Source of the DNA: Liolophura sinensis
Lineage: Eukaryota; Mollusca; Polyplacophora; Chitonida; Chitonidae
Direction: 5' to 3'
Assembly (NCBI RefSeq): GCF_032854445.1
Contig: NC_088300.1
Location: 27,077,608 to 27,141,607 of the forward strand
DNA: 64,000 nucleotides
A program made the translations under genes and the position numbers. Under the pieces are notes generated by a model that worked only from the letters and a program-made list of their open reading frames with translations, was not told where the DNA came from and ran no database searches. Shown piece after piece: positions 12,356 through 24,000 of this stretch. Numbering within the stretch: position 1 is the stretch's first letter; each line of letters starts with the position of its first letter.

Positions 12356-13655
12356 TAACTAAATAATGAATAATATATGGCATATATGATGAATAAAAGC
12401 CTGTAATAACTGTACCACAAGTGCTTCTGTTTTATAGAAGATGCTGCTATCTAGAATCGATATAAATACGAATACGTAGACCTACCTGGAGCATTGTCAG
12501 CAAACCAAACTTTGCTAAGCGCCTTTTTTTTTTCATTTTCGATACGAGTCGGCCGCTTTCGTAAAGACGAACTCGTGGAATATTTGGATTGTAACCAAGA
12601 ATATTACCCCATACAAAGGGTGACGGGCAACTTGTTTGGGAGCCTTAAGTTTAAGTTTTTGTTTTAAAAATTAATTGAAGGAACTAATTAGATATTGAGA
12701 AGAAGTAGGATGACCTTAACCCGAGCTGAGACGATAGCCAACCGATTTCAGAATTATGGGACGACATATACTGTGACTGAATTGGGTTTGGAGGGCTATA
12801 CATATGCGGCTAACGTTAACATAATTACCAAAGCTACATACACAGCAAATAGGCCAGTTTTACCAAGGCTCGAACGTTTAAGTTTAAATATTAGTCAGAT
12901 CTGACACAATATGACAATGTACTTTGTTATCCCGGACCATAGCAACCGTGGTAGGACTGAAGACATTACATCGCCAGGGCAGCCACGGACTCGTTACGTC
13001 AAGAGAGAGGGCTTCGTGCAAGTGGATATGGACACAGACCCCCATTACAACTTCCGTTTTTCGGTAGGGACGATTGTAGTTCTGTGTTTTTTAGGGTGTA
13101 AAGTCTTTTTTTGCTGCCAGCCTGCCGTTTTTGGTGTACAGGTGCATGCTTGGTATCAAAATGATGGAAATTTTCTAAGCTTTGGGCAGGTATGAGTCTT
13201 AATGATGAAAGTTTGAAATTCTGGGCAAGAGGACACAAGGAGACAGGTGGTGATGAGGCTGCGAGTGACGTCCACTTGGCCTTGCTAGGCACCCCTCCCA
13301 GCTGCCGGCATAGAAAGGTCCAGATTTTGACGGTCAACCTATGTCAAGATTTTTATGGCTTCTTTCTCACAGGCTGGGCCAGGTATGCACCAAAGCTTAT
13401 TGGCCACGGAATATTTGGGACTGAGCTACAGCGCCAAATGTTAACATTGTCGCTTATGGAAAACTTATGGGGGTCTGTGGCCATATACTGACTTCCATCG
13501 TGGTTACGGCCCCCTATAACATTATGTAGCCCAGGCTACGTTTCGTGGTACGGATCCCTGTTGTCTTCAACAGAAAGCTAGTGTGCATGGACACTGTTGT
13601 GGTTTGAACTAATAATGCGTACATTATAAATTAAGACTTTAAAAATGGTACTTGC
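12356..13655. other. No gene seen
   Basis: Several plus-strand frames of 69-99 residues follow each other (12695-13491) without recognisable domains, convincing splice links or family resemblance. Possibly decayed repeat DNA. Confidence 0.45.
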
Positions 13656-13659
13656 TGCT

Positions 13660-13910
13660 GCCTCGCTTGGCGCTTGGGGTTACAGCAAGGAAACAGGACA
13701 GGTTGGCCTGGTATCAGCATAATGGACAGTGTGGGGTGTCATGTCTGGTATTTTCGGCACGATACTTCAGTGGCGGCGGCTCTTTGACGGTATGGGCGCC
13801 CTGCCAAAAGAAGACAGAATATATGTACCCACACCTAATGACTCTTCGTCGTCATATGACTGAAAAACTGCAATGTAGGGCCTTAAATCCCAAGCATTCA
13901 TTCATTCATC
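13660..13910 (+). mobile_element. SINE-like element, family C
   Basis: Shared blocks: GGAAACAGGACAGGTTGGCC, GGTATCAGCATAATGGACAG, GGGGTGTCATGTCTGGTATT, ATACTTCAGTGGCGGC, AAAGAAGACAGA, GTCGTCATATGACTGAAAAA and a CATTCATTCATTC tail. Copies on the opposite strand (60675-60895) and at 24668-24905 share the same order. The tail also resembles that of family B, so both may use one LINE for mobilisation. Confidence 0.8.
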
Positions 13911-15639
13911 CCTACAGAAATACGTATAGTCCAAACATTCAGCTGGAGCCGGATTTTTCTCGCTTACGCGCTGGCTCTATCTGTGCGCCCATGTCAAATT
14001 AGTATTGAACAGTAGCATTATGTTCCATTATCACACTCTCTGGGTTCATTTGTCCCACACCTCTTGTTACTCATTCTGCCAACATAAAAAAACTTACAGG
14101 TGTAAGTTGCAGATCCATGACTAATTAACTCCCCATGACTCACTCAAATTATCATCACGCCATGGCGTTATTAACTCATCATTAGCAAATATCCTTATGA
14201 CCATGTGGAAGCTGTATTATCCGAGAAATGTTGCTGTGTTTGATAACTTATAACATTCGTTCAATTCATGCGTGTCAAGCTCTATGTTCATTTTTTTTAT
14301 TTTTGTTTAAAGCATTTCTGAAGACTTTTTGCACTTATATTATGGTGATCAGCACTATGGCCAGAGGAAACCGGAATGCTGTGGATAAAACACCTGTAAA
14401 CCATTTGTGCGGCACAGATATGCCGGCCATATTAGTGAAGGACAAGTAGTCTTCAACGAACGCTAGAATGCATAAATGGACGCATGAGCCTAGCACTCAG
14501 CCATTCGTCACCAATGGCCCCGCGACCACTGAATCTATAATCTGCCTGCCCCAGCGCACCCTATATATCTATTATGTACACGGTTCCGGTGTAGAAAAAT
14601 TATCTTAAGCACATACAATAACAATGCAACCTTTATTGTAACCTTTATCATGGAAAGAACGATATGTGTCTCATGTTTCCATCGTCCGAGCTGCAGTTTA
14701 AAATGTTAACATCATTTTGTAATATTTGGGCTTTCTGTACTGTTTCGTTAAACGATATATATTCGAAGAAATTATCTTAACGTTTCATACATTTTACACT
14801 GCCTCGGTATATTAAGACATGACTGGTATATGGGTTGCTGTTTTCTTTATCTGTATAAAAGAAAACAGAGACATGGGTTCTTTCATTGACATCCAAAGTA
14901 ACTGAACACCACGATGGATTACAGTACTTTTTCAGCCTACATACATGTATAACATGAAACGCATCACGGACATAAATACGTTAATTTCACACTATGCTAA
15001 GTAGTATTAGATCACAACATTCTCCGAGCATTTTCTTATGTGTTAAGATTCCAAAACCTTATTAAAAATCTAATCTAACATTATTATTTCAACATTATTA
15101 AAGTTATACACAGCACTTCAGTTTTAAGGTGTACTGTATGCACGTGTTCCAGTTACGAATAATAGCGTGTGTTTGTGTCAGCCTTGTGAGACAAGAATTA
15201 CTTTTCGGTTCGAACCCACAGAATCACTTAAGCTATCCTCCACACCAATCACTCTGTAACTGAGACGTTGGCTGGTCAGAAATTCTCAAATTCCCCTCGG
15301 TTACACACAGCACTCGATAGTGATAGCACTAATGACATTTAACCGCCGAGTAAGACTGACCTTTGATGAACAGTGATGATCCACCAAAGAGTACACCTGC
15401 TCTCTGCATCTACTATTACAGCCTGGTCCATGGAGACCATCTGTACCAGACTGACAGTCAATACTAACTGGTTAATACAGACGTAAAGCACACGATACCC
15501 GATCTTCATAGGTTAACCTCAGTTCCAGAGATGAGGTGTATAGGAGCTACCATTTCATGTCATTCGATCCCATGGTTACAGAAGTGGTCAGACAGTTGTG
15601 TGATACAAGACACGTGACATAGTCTGGAGTAACACATCA
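13911..15639. other. No gene seen
   Basis: AT-rich unique DNA. A perfect B-box-like GGTTCGAACCC lies near 15209, but there is no cloverleaf that I can fold around it, so it is more likely a SINE relic than a tRNA gene. Confidence 0.5.
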
Positions 15640-15750
15640 AACCTTAAGCCGGGCTCTACCTGGTTCCTTCCACAGTAATCCTAAACGCCGTTGTATGAGT
15701 GAATGTTTTTTAGTTCGGCATAAAACAGCAATCAAACAAATAAATCAAAC
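15640..15750 (+). mobile_element. SINE family A, decayed 3' end
   Basis: GGGCTCTACCTGGTTCCTTC, CACAGTAATCCTAAACGCCG, TTGTATGAGTGAATG, GTTCGGCATAAAACAGC and AAATAAATC match the family A tail with many changes. Confidence 0.65.
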
Positions 15751-16754
15751 GTAAGAACTACTTTGAGAGGCAATTAGAAACTGGTTGGTGATGAAAAACG
15801 TACCAGATTGTTTATAAATAATAAATTAGTAAGGTTGTCATGTGAATTCACAGGCATTACCATGCCATTTGGCGAAATAAATAATTATCCATAAGTACTT
15901 TTGTATGTATTTGAACTCCTTCAGAAGTATCATTTATTTGATGGTTGTTTAACGCAATACTCAAGAAGTTTTCACTTATCCGATGGTTATCAGTTGTGTT
16001 TGCCGAAGAACACACTCATCTCTGGTAAGTTCTTCAACATCAAGCCTACATATTAAGACAGGGCTACTTAATGGTGAAAGACAAGCAACGTAAGCACCAC
16101 TTATTGTTAACAAAGTCCCGCGAGCAGTGAGAGCTAGGAATCCACAAACCCCTGTCCAACGCTGGAGTTGAATATGCACCTGGTGTGTTCTTGCGACTCG
16201 GTCATAACCACCTTCACCTGTTTCAGGTTATTCAGTAGCAGCAATGGTGATATGATAATACAGGACAGGGCCTAAAATAAGGCATAAAACCTAGAAGTAG
16301 TGGATAAGCTTCCTGGCGGGCATAAAACAGAAGATAAGGTCAGTTAACGGTGAGGGCTAATGGATTACGGCAAAAGCACCTTTACGCAATGTCAATAATG
16401 GCCCATTAATTCAACCAGTGAATCAGTGTATTCAATTTGAGGATATATGTAGTTTCCTGTTCCAGTGACTCACATTGCAAAAACTGATCTGATTTTTTTC
16501 TTTTATACATTCCCATGCTACAGTATGTTTCTTTCGTTTGCCTGACGTTTAAACAGTATATCAACCACATTGTGGCTGTGTCTCCTTGTCACTGGCCGAT
16601 CTCAAAGCTGACATATTTCTCGTACTGACACGAACCAGTCAATTTTCTAACACTACGTCAACCAGTGTCACACACTGTCACTTCTGCCCCCAAAGGGAAT
16701 AACCAGAAGGGATAGATTGGATTTATTTAATTGACTGTTGTTTAATTTCCTACC

Positions 16755-16955
16755 TCACCAGGCAAAGTTCCTGGAAGCTCCAAGGCTTCCTCTCCGGCCG
16801 TAAGTGAGAAGGTCTGACAGCAACTTGCGGATGGTCGTGGGTTTCCCCAGGCTCTGTCCAGTTTCCTCCCACCATAATGCTGGTCGCCGTTGTATAAGTG
16901 AAATATTCTTCAGAACGGGGTAAAACCCTAATCAAATAAATAAGTCAATAAATGG
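16755..16955 (+). mobile_element. SINE family A, 5'-truncated
   Basis: Starts in the middle of the element (GGCTTCCTCTCCGGCCGTAA) and keeps GAAGGTCTGACAGCAACTTG, GGATGGTCGTGGGTTTCCCC, CCTCCCACCATAATGCTGG, TAAGTGAAATATTCTTCAG, GTAAAACCCTAATC and AAATAAATAAG. The tRNA-like head is missing. Confidence 0.85.
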
Positions 16956-17077
16956 AGGCTCCAATATTCTCGATGGCTGGAGAACCTGGCCATTTTTAAC
17001 CAAGAAAGTGGGTCGTTATTGGAGTCTTAAACAAGGCACGTGAGATAATCAAATTTTCAGGTGCGGCGGAATCTCCT

Positions 17078-17092
17078 GGGGGGGGGGGGGGG
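17078..17092. repeat. Poly-G run
   Basis: Fifteen consecutive G followed by TA and five more G. It could form a G-quadruplex. Confidence 0.9.
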
Positions 17093-17439
17093 TAGGGGGC
17101 CGGTTTCTGATTTAGGTCTATTCCAGCCCCGGGTCCAGGGGCCACGTAGGTCCAAGAAGATTTCAGACATTTCAAAAGAGACGTGTTTTACGTGATATCT
17201 GGTGATTAAAATTACCACGGGAAGTCAGAAAAAAGTGTACATTTGTCATTTTCTATTTATTACTTTTTCTAATCATCACAATTGTTAATTGTTGCAGAGC
17301 TGTTCAGTTGCCAGGGATATTTGCTATTTATTTACCCAGGATCTCCTCCATAAAGTTCTAGTCATCTGGGAAACCTATGATATCAATTCGTTCCTTTGAT
17401 AGGATGTGCTTTTTAAAAACATAGATAGCTTGCTTCCTC

Positions 17440-17456
17440 TTTATTTTGTCTTTATT
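17440..17456 (-). promoter_or_regulatory. Candidate poly(A) signals for EFCAB11
   Basis: Two AATAAA hexamers read on the minus strand (17451-17456 and 17440-17445), about 540-550 bases beyond the EFCAB11 stop codon. They are the first pair of canonical signals I noticed downstream of the stop. A 3' UTR of about half a kilobase is implied but not proven. Confidence 0.4.
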
Positions 17457-17993
17457 TCTTTTTTTTTTTTTACTGTATCTACCAATGGCCAACTTAACCA
17501 TACTTTGAGTAGTGGTGCATGAACTAACAAAAGCTTGGTAAAATAGAACATGTAAATCCATATTCACTCTATGTTTAAATACGTTTTTCCTTAACAACCT
17601 AGCTGTGACAGAAAGGCACCGACAGGCAACTTGTTCACATAAATTTTAATCGCTCGTTATTGAGTGACTATCCAAAATGGTTTGGCACAGATATAAAGGG
17701 AAAGAGTCAACAATGAAGACCATGTTACACAGATGGAAGCTACTAAAAGATGGCAATTCCTCCTTCAGACTGAACACTCGTGTAACTGACGGTGATCTGA
17801 ATGACTGTGTTTTGCACAAATGGCTCCATACCACAGAACATTATGTGCGACTCGGCTTTCTCCGGGTCTCCTGCCTGCATGGCCATCTGAACTGTCAGCG
17901 CATCTCATCACAGACTGGTCCCTACAGACTGGTCATCACAGACTGGTCCCTACAGACTGGCAGCATAAAACCGCAGCTGTTACGTTCCTGCAG

Positions 17994-18078
17994 TCAAATG
18001 TGGCACTCAAAGTCATATTTCATCATCATCTGAAAATCTCTGAAGCTCACACGCCCGTCAGCATCTTGATCAATCTCT
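17994..18078 (-). CDS. EFCAB11: EFCAB11 coding exon 6 (EF-hand 4 and stop)
   Basis: Residues 149-176 and TGA (17996-17994). Acceptor GCTTTCAG|A behind a long T run. It contains the best calcium loop of the protein, DQDADGRVSFRD, then FQMMMKYDFECHI. Confidence 0.96.
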
Positions 18079-21000
18079 CTGAAAGCATGGCCAAAAAAAA
18101 AAAAAAACGGGATTAAAGGGAGACAACTCAATTCCATAAAGACACGCAATTGAAACATCACGATTACTTCCCTTGGAACGATGTACAAACTCTTTACTGA
18201 ACATAGTTATGTTTATCTTTAATAACATTAATTTCACAGTAATGTCTAAACAAAACTTAACACGAGATACAATCAGGAGAGTCCAATACGCTCAGATTCA
18301 TTATATTATCCATCTTTCCGCCTTTCTATTTAGATACTTTAAATATGGCTTAATGACTGGATGAAAAACCCTGATGGGCAGAAAATCCGGATGAAAGAGT
18401 GCCAAGGCAGTTAGATATGCTGACTGCATAATAAGTATACCATAAATCGAGCCAAACTCAACAGATTCCAAAAGAAGAGATTCTTAGCTATCCGTACATG
18501 TTAAACTCCTGCCATCAGTCAATGATTTTAGAACATTTATCTTGACAGGACAGGGGTTGATCGTAGTGCGTACTGCCAGAGTGCGTAATCAGGGGAGATA
18601 AGCCTCTGCAGTTCTGATATATGCTTGGGTTGATAACAATTCATGTCTACATTTATTCAGTTAATTTTTTTTCTTTTTTTAAATTTTACACCTACTCTTT
18701 TAAATTGGAAAATTTATCTACGTTTTTTTTTTATATTTACTACTACTGCGCTGGAAACAATTACTAAAATATGCAACGAATGTGTAAATGATAAATATTT
18801 AGCTACTAATGCGAAAGATATGCCCACATTACTATTTAAGTTTGATCAAAAGTTTAGTGAGGGTAAAACTGATATCGGTAAGCCACACCCAAAGTTTAAC
18901 TGGGGTAGACTCAGGCTAAAATAGGAGAATGAAACTAAATAAATGTAGTGGTAATTAAATGAATATTTGATTAAGAGAAATAAAAAGTAAATAAATTGTC
19001 ACCAGCTCTAGTACAAAAAAAACCCAAAAAAAAACAGGACAAAGTAATCAAAATCACTTTTCTTAAATTTTTTTAATGAAGAAGTTTGTGGCGATGACTT
19101 CATATTAGAACTGGAAAAAAGGAAACAGTTTTAAAGGCTACTTTGCCGTTGACCGATAATGGGTTATCTCCCCTGACCATGCTCAGCGGCAGTTTTGGCT
19201 TCGAGTTGCTTTCTACCAACCTATCCGGTCATGATAAATGTACTAAAATCAATGATTATTTAGCATTTATCAACACCTAAGAATCTCTCCTTTCCAAATC
19301 CGTTGAGTTTGGTGCCATTTATGGGCTAGGTATCATGCCATCAGCATTTATAGCTGCCTTGGTACCCTGTCCTCCGAGTCTTCTACCCACCTGGGTCTTC
19401 CGTCCGGTCAGTAAGCCGTACCGATATTTTACATAAATTACCTCTAGACAAAACTTACCGGAAGGCAGTGTCTACAGTGACAGGCGGGAGATGAGGAGCT
19501 ACCTTACTGAATATTCTCTGTACATCTTCTCTTATTAAGAAACCTCGACCTAAAGACAAAATGTTAAATATGTAGGCCCATCTGTCTTCATGCCTCCTGA
19601 ATTACAAGATATGTCCAGATGTTAAAGTATTTGGCCGAACTAGTAAACCTATCTATGGCCGAACTAGTAAACCTATCTATGGCCGAAATAGTTAACCTAT
19701 CTATGGCCGAACTAATTAACCTATCTATGGCCGAACTAGTAAACCTATCTATGGCCGAACTAGTTAACCTATCTACGGAATCACAAAAAGATGGGTCAAT
19801 TTGGAGAGCTGCTGAGGTTCAAAACTATAATTATGTATCCGAGTAAATATGTTGTGATGACCGTGTTCAAAAATTTCAAAGCAGCCCTAGTTCATTCACC
19901 TGTCCAACAACATCGTCACAAAAACTGTTACATTTTTATAAACATGAATGATGGGCACCACTAATTACATCAGATTTTAAAAATAAAGACTGACAAGGGA
20001 TGGACATTTTCCAAACAACATCACATTGGATAACTGTAACTATTCATATTAAACCTAGGTAACTAATTATTCTCAAAAAAAAAAAAAAACTTCCACAATT
20101 TCATACAATAACAGGCGAAGTCCACTGATAGCAATTTGCGCAAAAATTAAAAGCATTGATGTTCACCATTAAAGACTGAGAACAACATACTAGTCTGGTT
20201 TCTTTATAACATATACGAAAAGAATCAAAATTGTTTTATATCCTTAGAGCTTCTGTTTAACACTAACATGACTAATGGTTACAATGTAAGAAAAGAATTT
20301 CAATGACTCAATTCATGAAGTTCATCATCAATTAGACTCCATTCAAAAATCTCATTGAGGAGGAGATTTTCCTCATCGCTGTATTTCAACGACAAATGTG
20401 ACTCACAGTGTGTATCGAAAGCAAGAAAAGTTTCACGAATGACCTCATCCTCATCCTGCTCAGCCATCTTGGATGACATTGCTGTTGTAAATTCTTCAAG
20501 TGTGAGACCTAAAATAACAAATCATTACTCACTTTTTGTTCATTTAGTTAACTGCCATGCCAAACATAAGACTATACAGTATCTGATCCGCTTTTCACAG
20601 TTTTGTCATTTATGGAAGCTGTGCCAAAAGCAGGGGTAAGTTCCCATTATGCTGAAGACAGTGTCAGTGAGCTCAGGAAGAGTTTTTAAGCTTAAATTAG
20701 GTTAGTGCTATAAAGCTTGTTGAAGTTTTGTGAGCTTGTAAAGTAGTTATAAAGCCAAGACACTTTTGTGAGCTAGTAAACCAGCAACTTGATGTGCAAA
20801 GACAGTTCCAATAGCAAATTGAGCATTTAGTCTTTTTTCTAATGCAATTTTATGATCCACATCCTACTCCTCACATTGATTTTTGGCACAAGATATAATT
20901 TGAAAAGTTTATTGCTATGTATATTTATACCGTGGTCGTTTGTATTTTCATAGCACTTATTTGGAGCTCCAGATTTTAATTCCAACATATGCCTTTCAAA

Positions 21001-24000
21001 ACAAAAACATTTCACATTTCAAATATTAACTATTGCAAACAATAATTGATTCATGATGTCAGAGACTAACCATGGTGTGGTCCATCATCAGTCTGTGTTC
21101 CTCCATACCTCAATATCAGGCTGTCTACTTCTGACTGAAACAAGACATATGTAAACATGTACCAATAAAGATCCCTTGAAACACCTCACCAGTTGAACAT
21201 TTACTGTCAATACCTGGATATTGGGCTGGGTGTCTGAATTACTACAGTCTGAAATTATAGAAGAATTACTGTAAAAAACACATATCACTGAAAAGGAGTT
21301 CAAAACACTCATTGTATGTTGTGGTTGAGGTTTGAGAAATCTATTTATTTATTATTTGATTAGCTTTATATGCCGTACTCAAGAATATTTCACTTATACA
21401 ACAGCGGCCAGCATTAAGATGGGTGGAAACCTGGCACAGCCTGGAGGAAACCCACAACAATCCGCTGGTTGCTGAAAGACCTTCCCATGTACGGCCCGAG
21501 AAAAGCCAGCATGAGCTAGACAGCTCAGAGCAGCTGCATTGGTGAGAGACTCCTGGGTCATTAGGCTGCTCTAGCACGCTAACCAACTGAGCCACGGAGG
21601 CCCCTCAAGAGAAATCTAAATCAAAGGTACATGTACTGACATTTGATTTGATTTATTTTGATTGATTATTTGATTATCTGATTTATTTGAATGAGGTTTT
21701 ATGCTGTATTCAAGCATATTTTAGTGAAAAGAGATTGACAGTGAGGTTAAGCATGTGGGTGGAGAAACCAGGCAAAACACCAAGAAAACCATCAAAGCTA
21801 ATATTGGTCAAGAGATGACAGGCTGCTCTGAGAATAAAGATTCACCTGAAGTCATCATGTACCACTGACATATTTAGATCATAACAGGAATTACTGAGGC
21901 ATTTCACACATTGTTAAAAGTTGTTAATCAGGGCTGAAATATTTTCTCTTTGTTCCTTTGAGAAGTCAAAATAAAATCTGTATATGTGGAAGTACATAAA
22001 GACCATTTGTCACAGTGTACTTTCAGAGAATAAGTGCTCACAAGATCTTTGAAAGGAAACGGCCACAATACGACTTTGGTTCACAATGATACACACATGT
22101 AACATGTTATAGTTATATGCAATTCTAAAAAAACACAGAAAAAATCACCTTGCATGGCTTAAATCCAAAAAGTTCAATAAATGCCACTTTGATATCTTCC
22201 CTGCTTAGGTATCCCTTGAAATCAGCGTCACACATATAGAACACCTGAAATGCAAATATTAATAACAGTAGAGCAAGGAAGCTTTCCAGAAAGGTGAAGT
22301 GGGGGAGGTGTGTGTGTGTGGGGGGGAGGGATTTTATTCCACCTCATGACAAGAAAAAAATCAAAAGTGATCAAAATCCATGGTTTGATTGATACTATTT
22401 TACCTCATGGTACGCATGGTTTGATTCTATTACACCTTATAACACCACCCTGGGTTGACTATATTCTACCTCATAACACCACTCAGGCTAACATTTTATT
22501 CACCTCATAACACCACCCAGGCTAACATTTTATTCACCTCATACCACCCAGGGTTTGATTCCAGCTCATGCTGTGACACGACCCAAGGTTTTATTTTATT
22601 CTCAGCACCACCCAGGGTTTGATTCTATTCCATCTTGTGACACCACACAGGGTTTGATTCTATTCCACCTTATGACACCACCCAAGGTTTGATTCCATCC
22701 CAACTTGTAACACCACACACAGTTTGATTCTATTCCACCTTGTGACACCACACACAGTTTGATTCTATTCCACCTTGTGACACCACCCACGGTTTGATTC
22801 TATTCCACCTTATGACACCACCCAAGGTTTGATTCCATTCCAACTTGGGACACCACACACAGTTTGATTCTATTCCACCTTGTGACACCACCCACGGTTT
22901 GATTCTATTCCACCTTATGACACCACCCAAGGTTTGATTCCATCCCAACTTGTAACACCACCCACGGTTTGATTCTATTCACTTCATGACAGTACAGCAC
23001 CACCCAGGCTTTGATTCTATTCCAACTTGTGACACGACCCAGGGTTTGATTCTATTCCACCGTGTGACACCATCCAGGGTTTGATTCTATTCCACCTTGT
23101 GACACCACCCACGGCTTGATTCTATTCCAACTTGTGACACCACACACAGTTTGATTCTATTCACTTCATGACAGTACAGCACCACCCAGGCTTTGATTCT
23201 ATTCCAACTTGTGACACGACCGAGGGTTTGATTCTATTCCACCTTGTGACACCATCCAGGGTTTGATTCTATTCCACCTTGTGACACCACCCACGGCTTG
23301 ATTCTATTCCAACTTGGGACACGACCCAGGGTTTGATTTTATTCCAACTTGTGACACGACCCAGGGTTTGATTCTATTACACCTTGTGACACCACCCAAG
23401 GTTTGATTCTATTCACCTCATAACAGTACAGCACCACCCAGGCTTTGGTTCTATTCCAACTTGTGACATCACCCACGGTTTGATTCTATTCCACCTTGTG
23501 ACACCATCCAGGGTTTGATTCTATTCACCTCATAACAGTATAGCACCACACAGGCTTTGATTCTATTCCAACTTGTGACATCACCCACGGTTTGATTCTA
23601 TTACACCTTGTGACACCACCCAAGGTTTGATTCTATTCACCTCATAACAGTACAGCACCACCCAGGCTTTGATTCTATTCCAACTTGTGACATCACCCAC
23701 GGTTTGATTCTATTCCACCTTGTGACACCATCCAGGGTTTGATTCTATTCACCTCATAACAGTATAGCACCACCCAGGCTTTGATTCTATTCCAACTTGT
23801 GACACGACCCAGGGTTTGATTCTATTCCACCGTGTGACACGACCCAGGGTTTGATTCTATTCCACCTTGTGACACCACCCAGGGTTTGATTCTATTCCAC
23901 CTTGTGACACCACCCAGGCTTTGATTCTATTCCAACTTGTGACACCACCCACGGTTTGATTCTATTCCACCTTGTGACACTCCCAGGGCTGGATTCTATT

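Noticed and set aside
19619-19846. Plus-strand MAELVNLS repeat protein
   Set aside because: A 24-base repeat always reads open when its length is a multiple of three; it lies antisense in an intron of EFCAB11.
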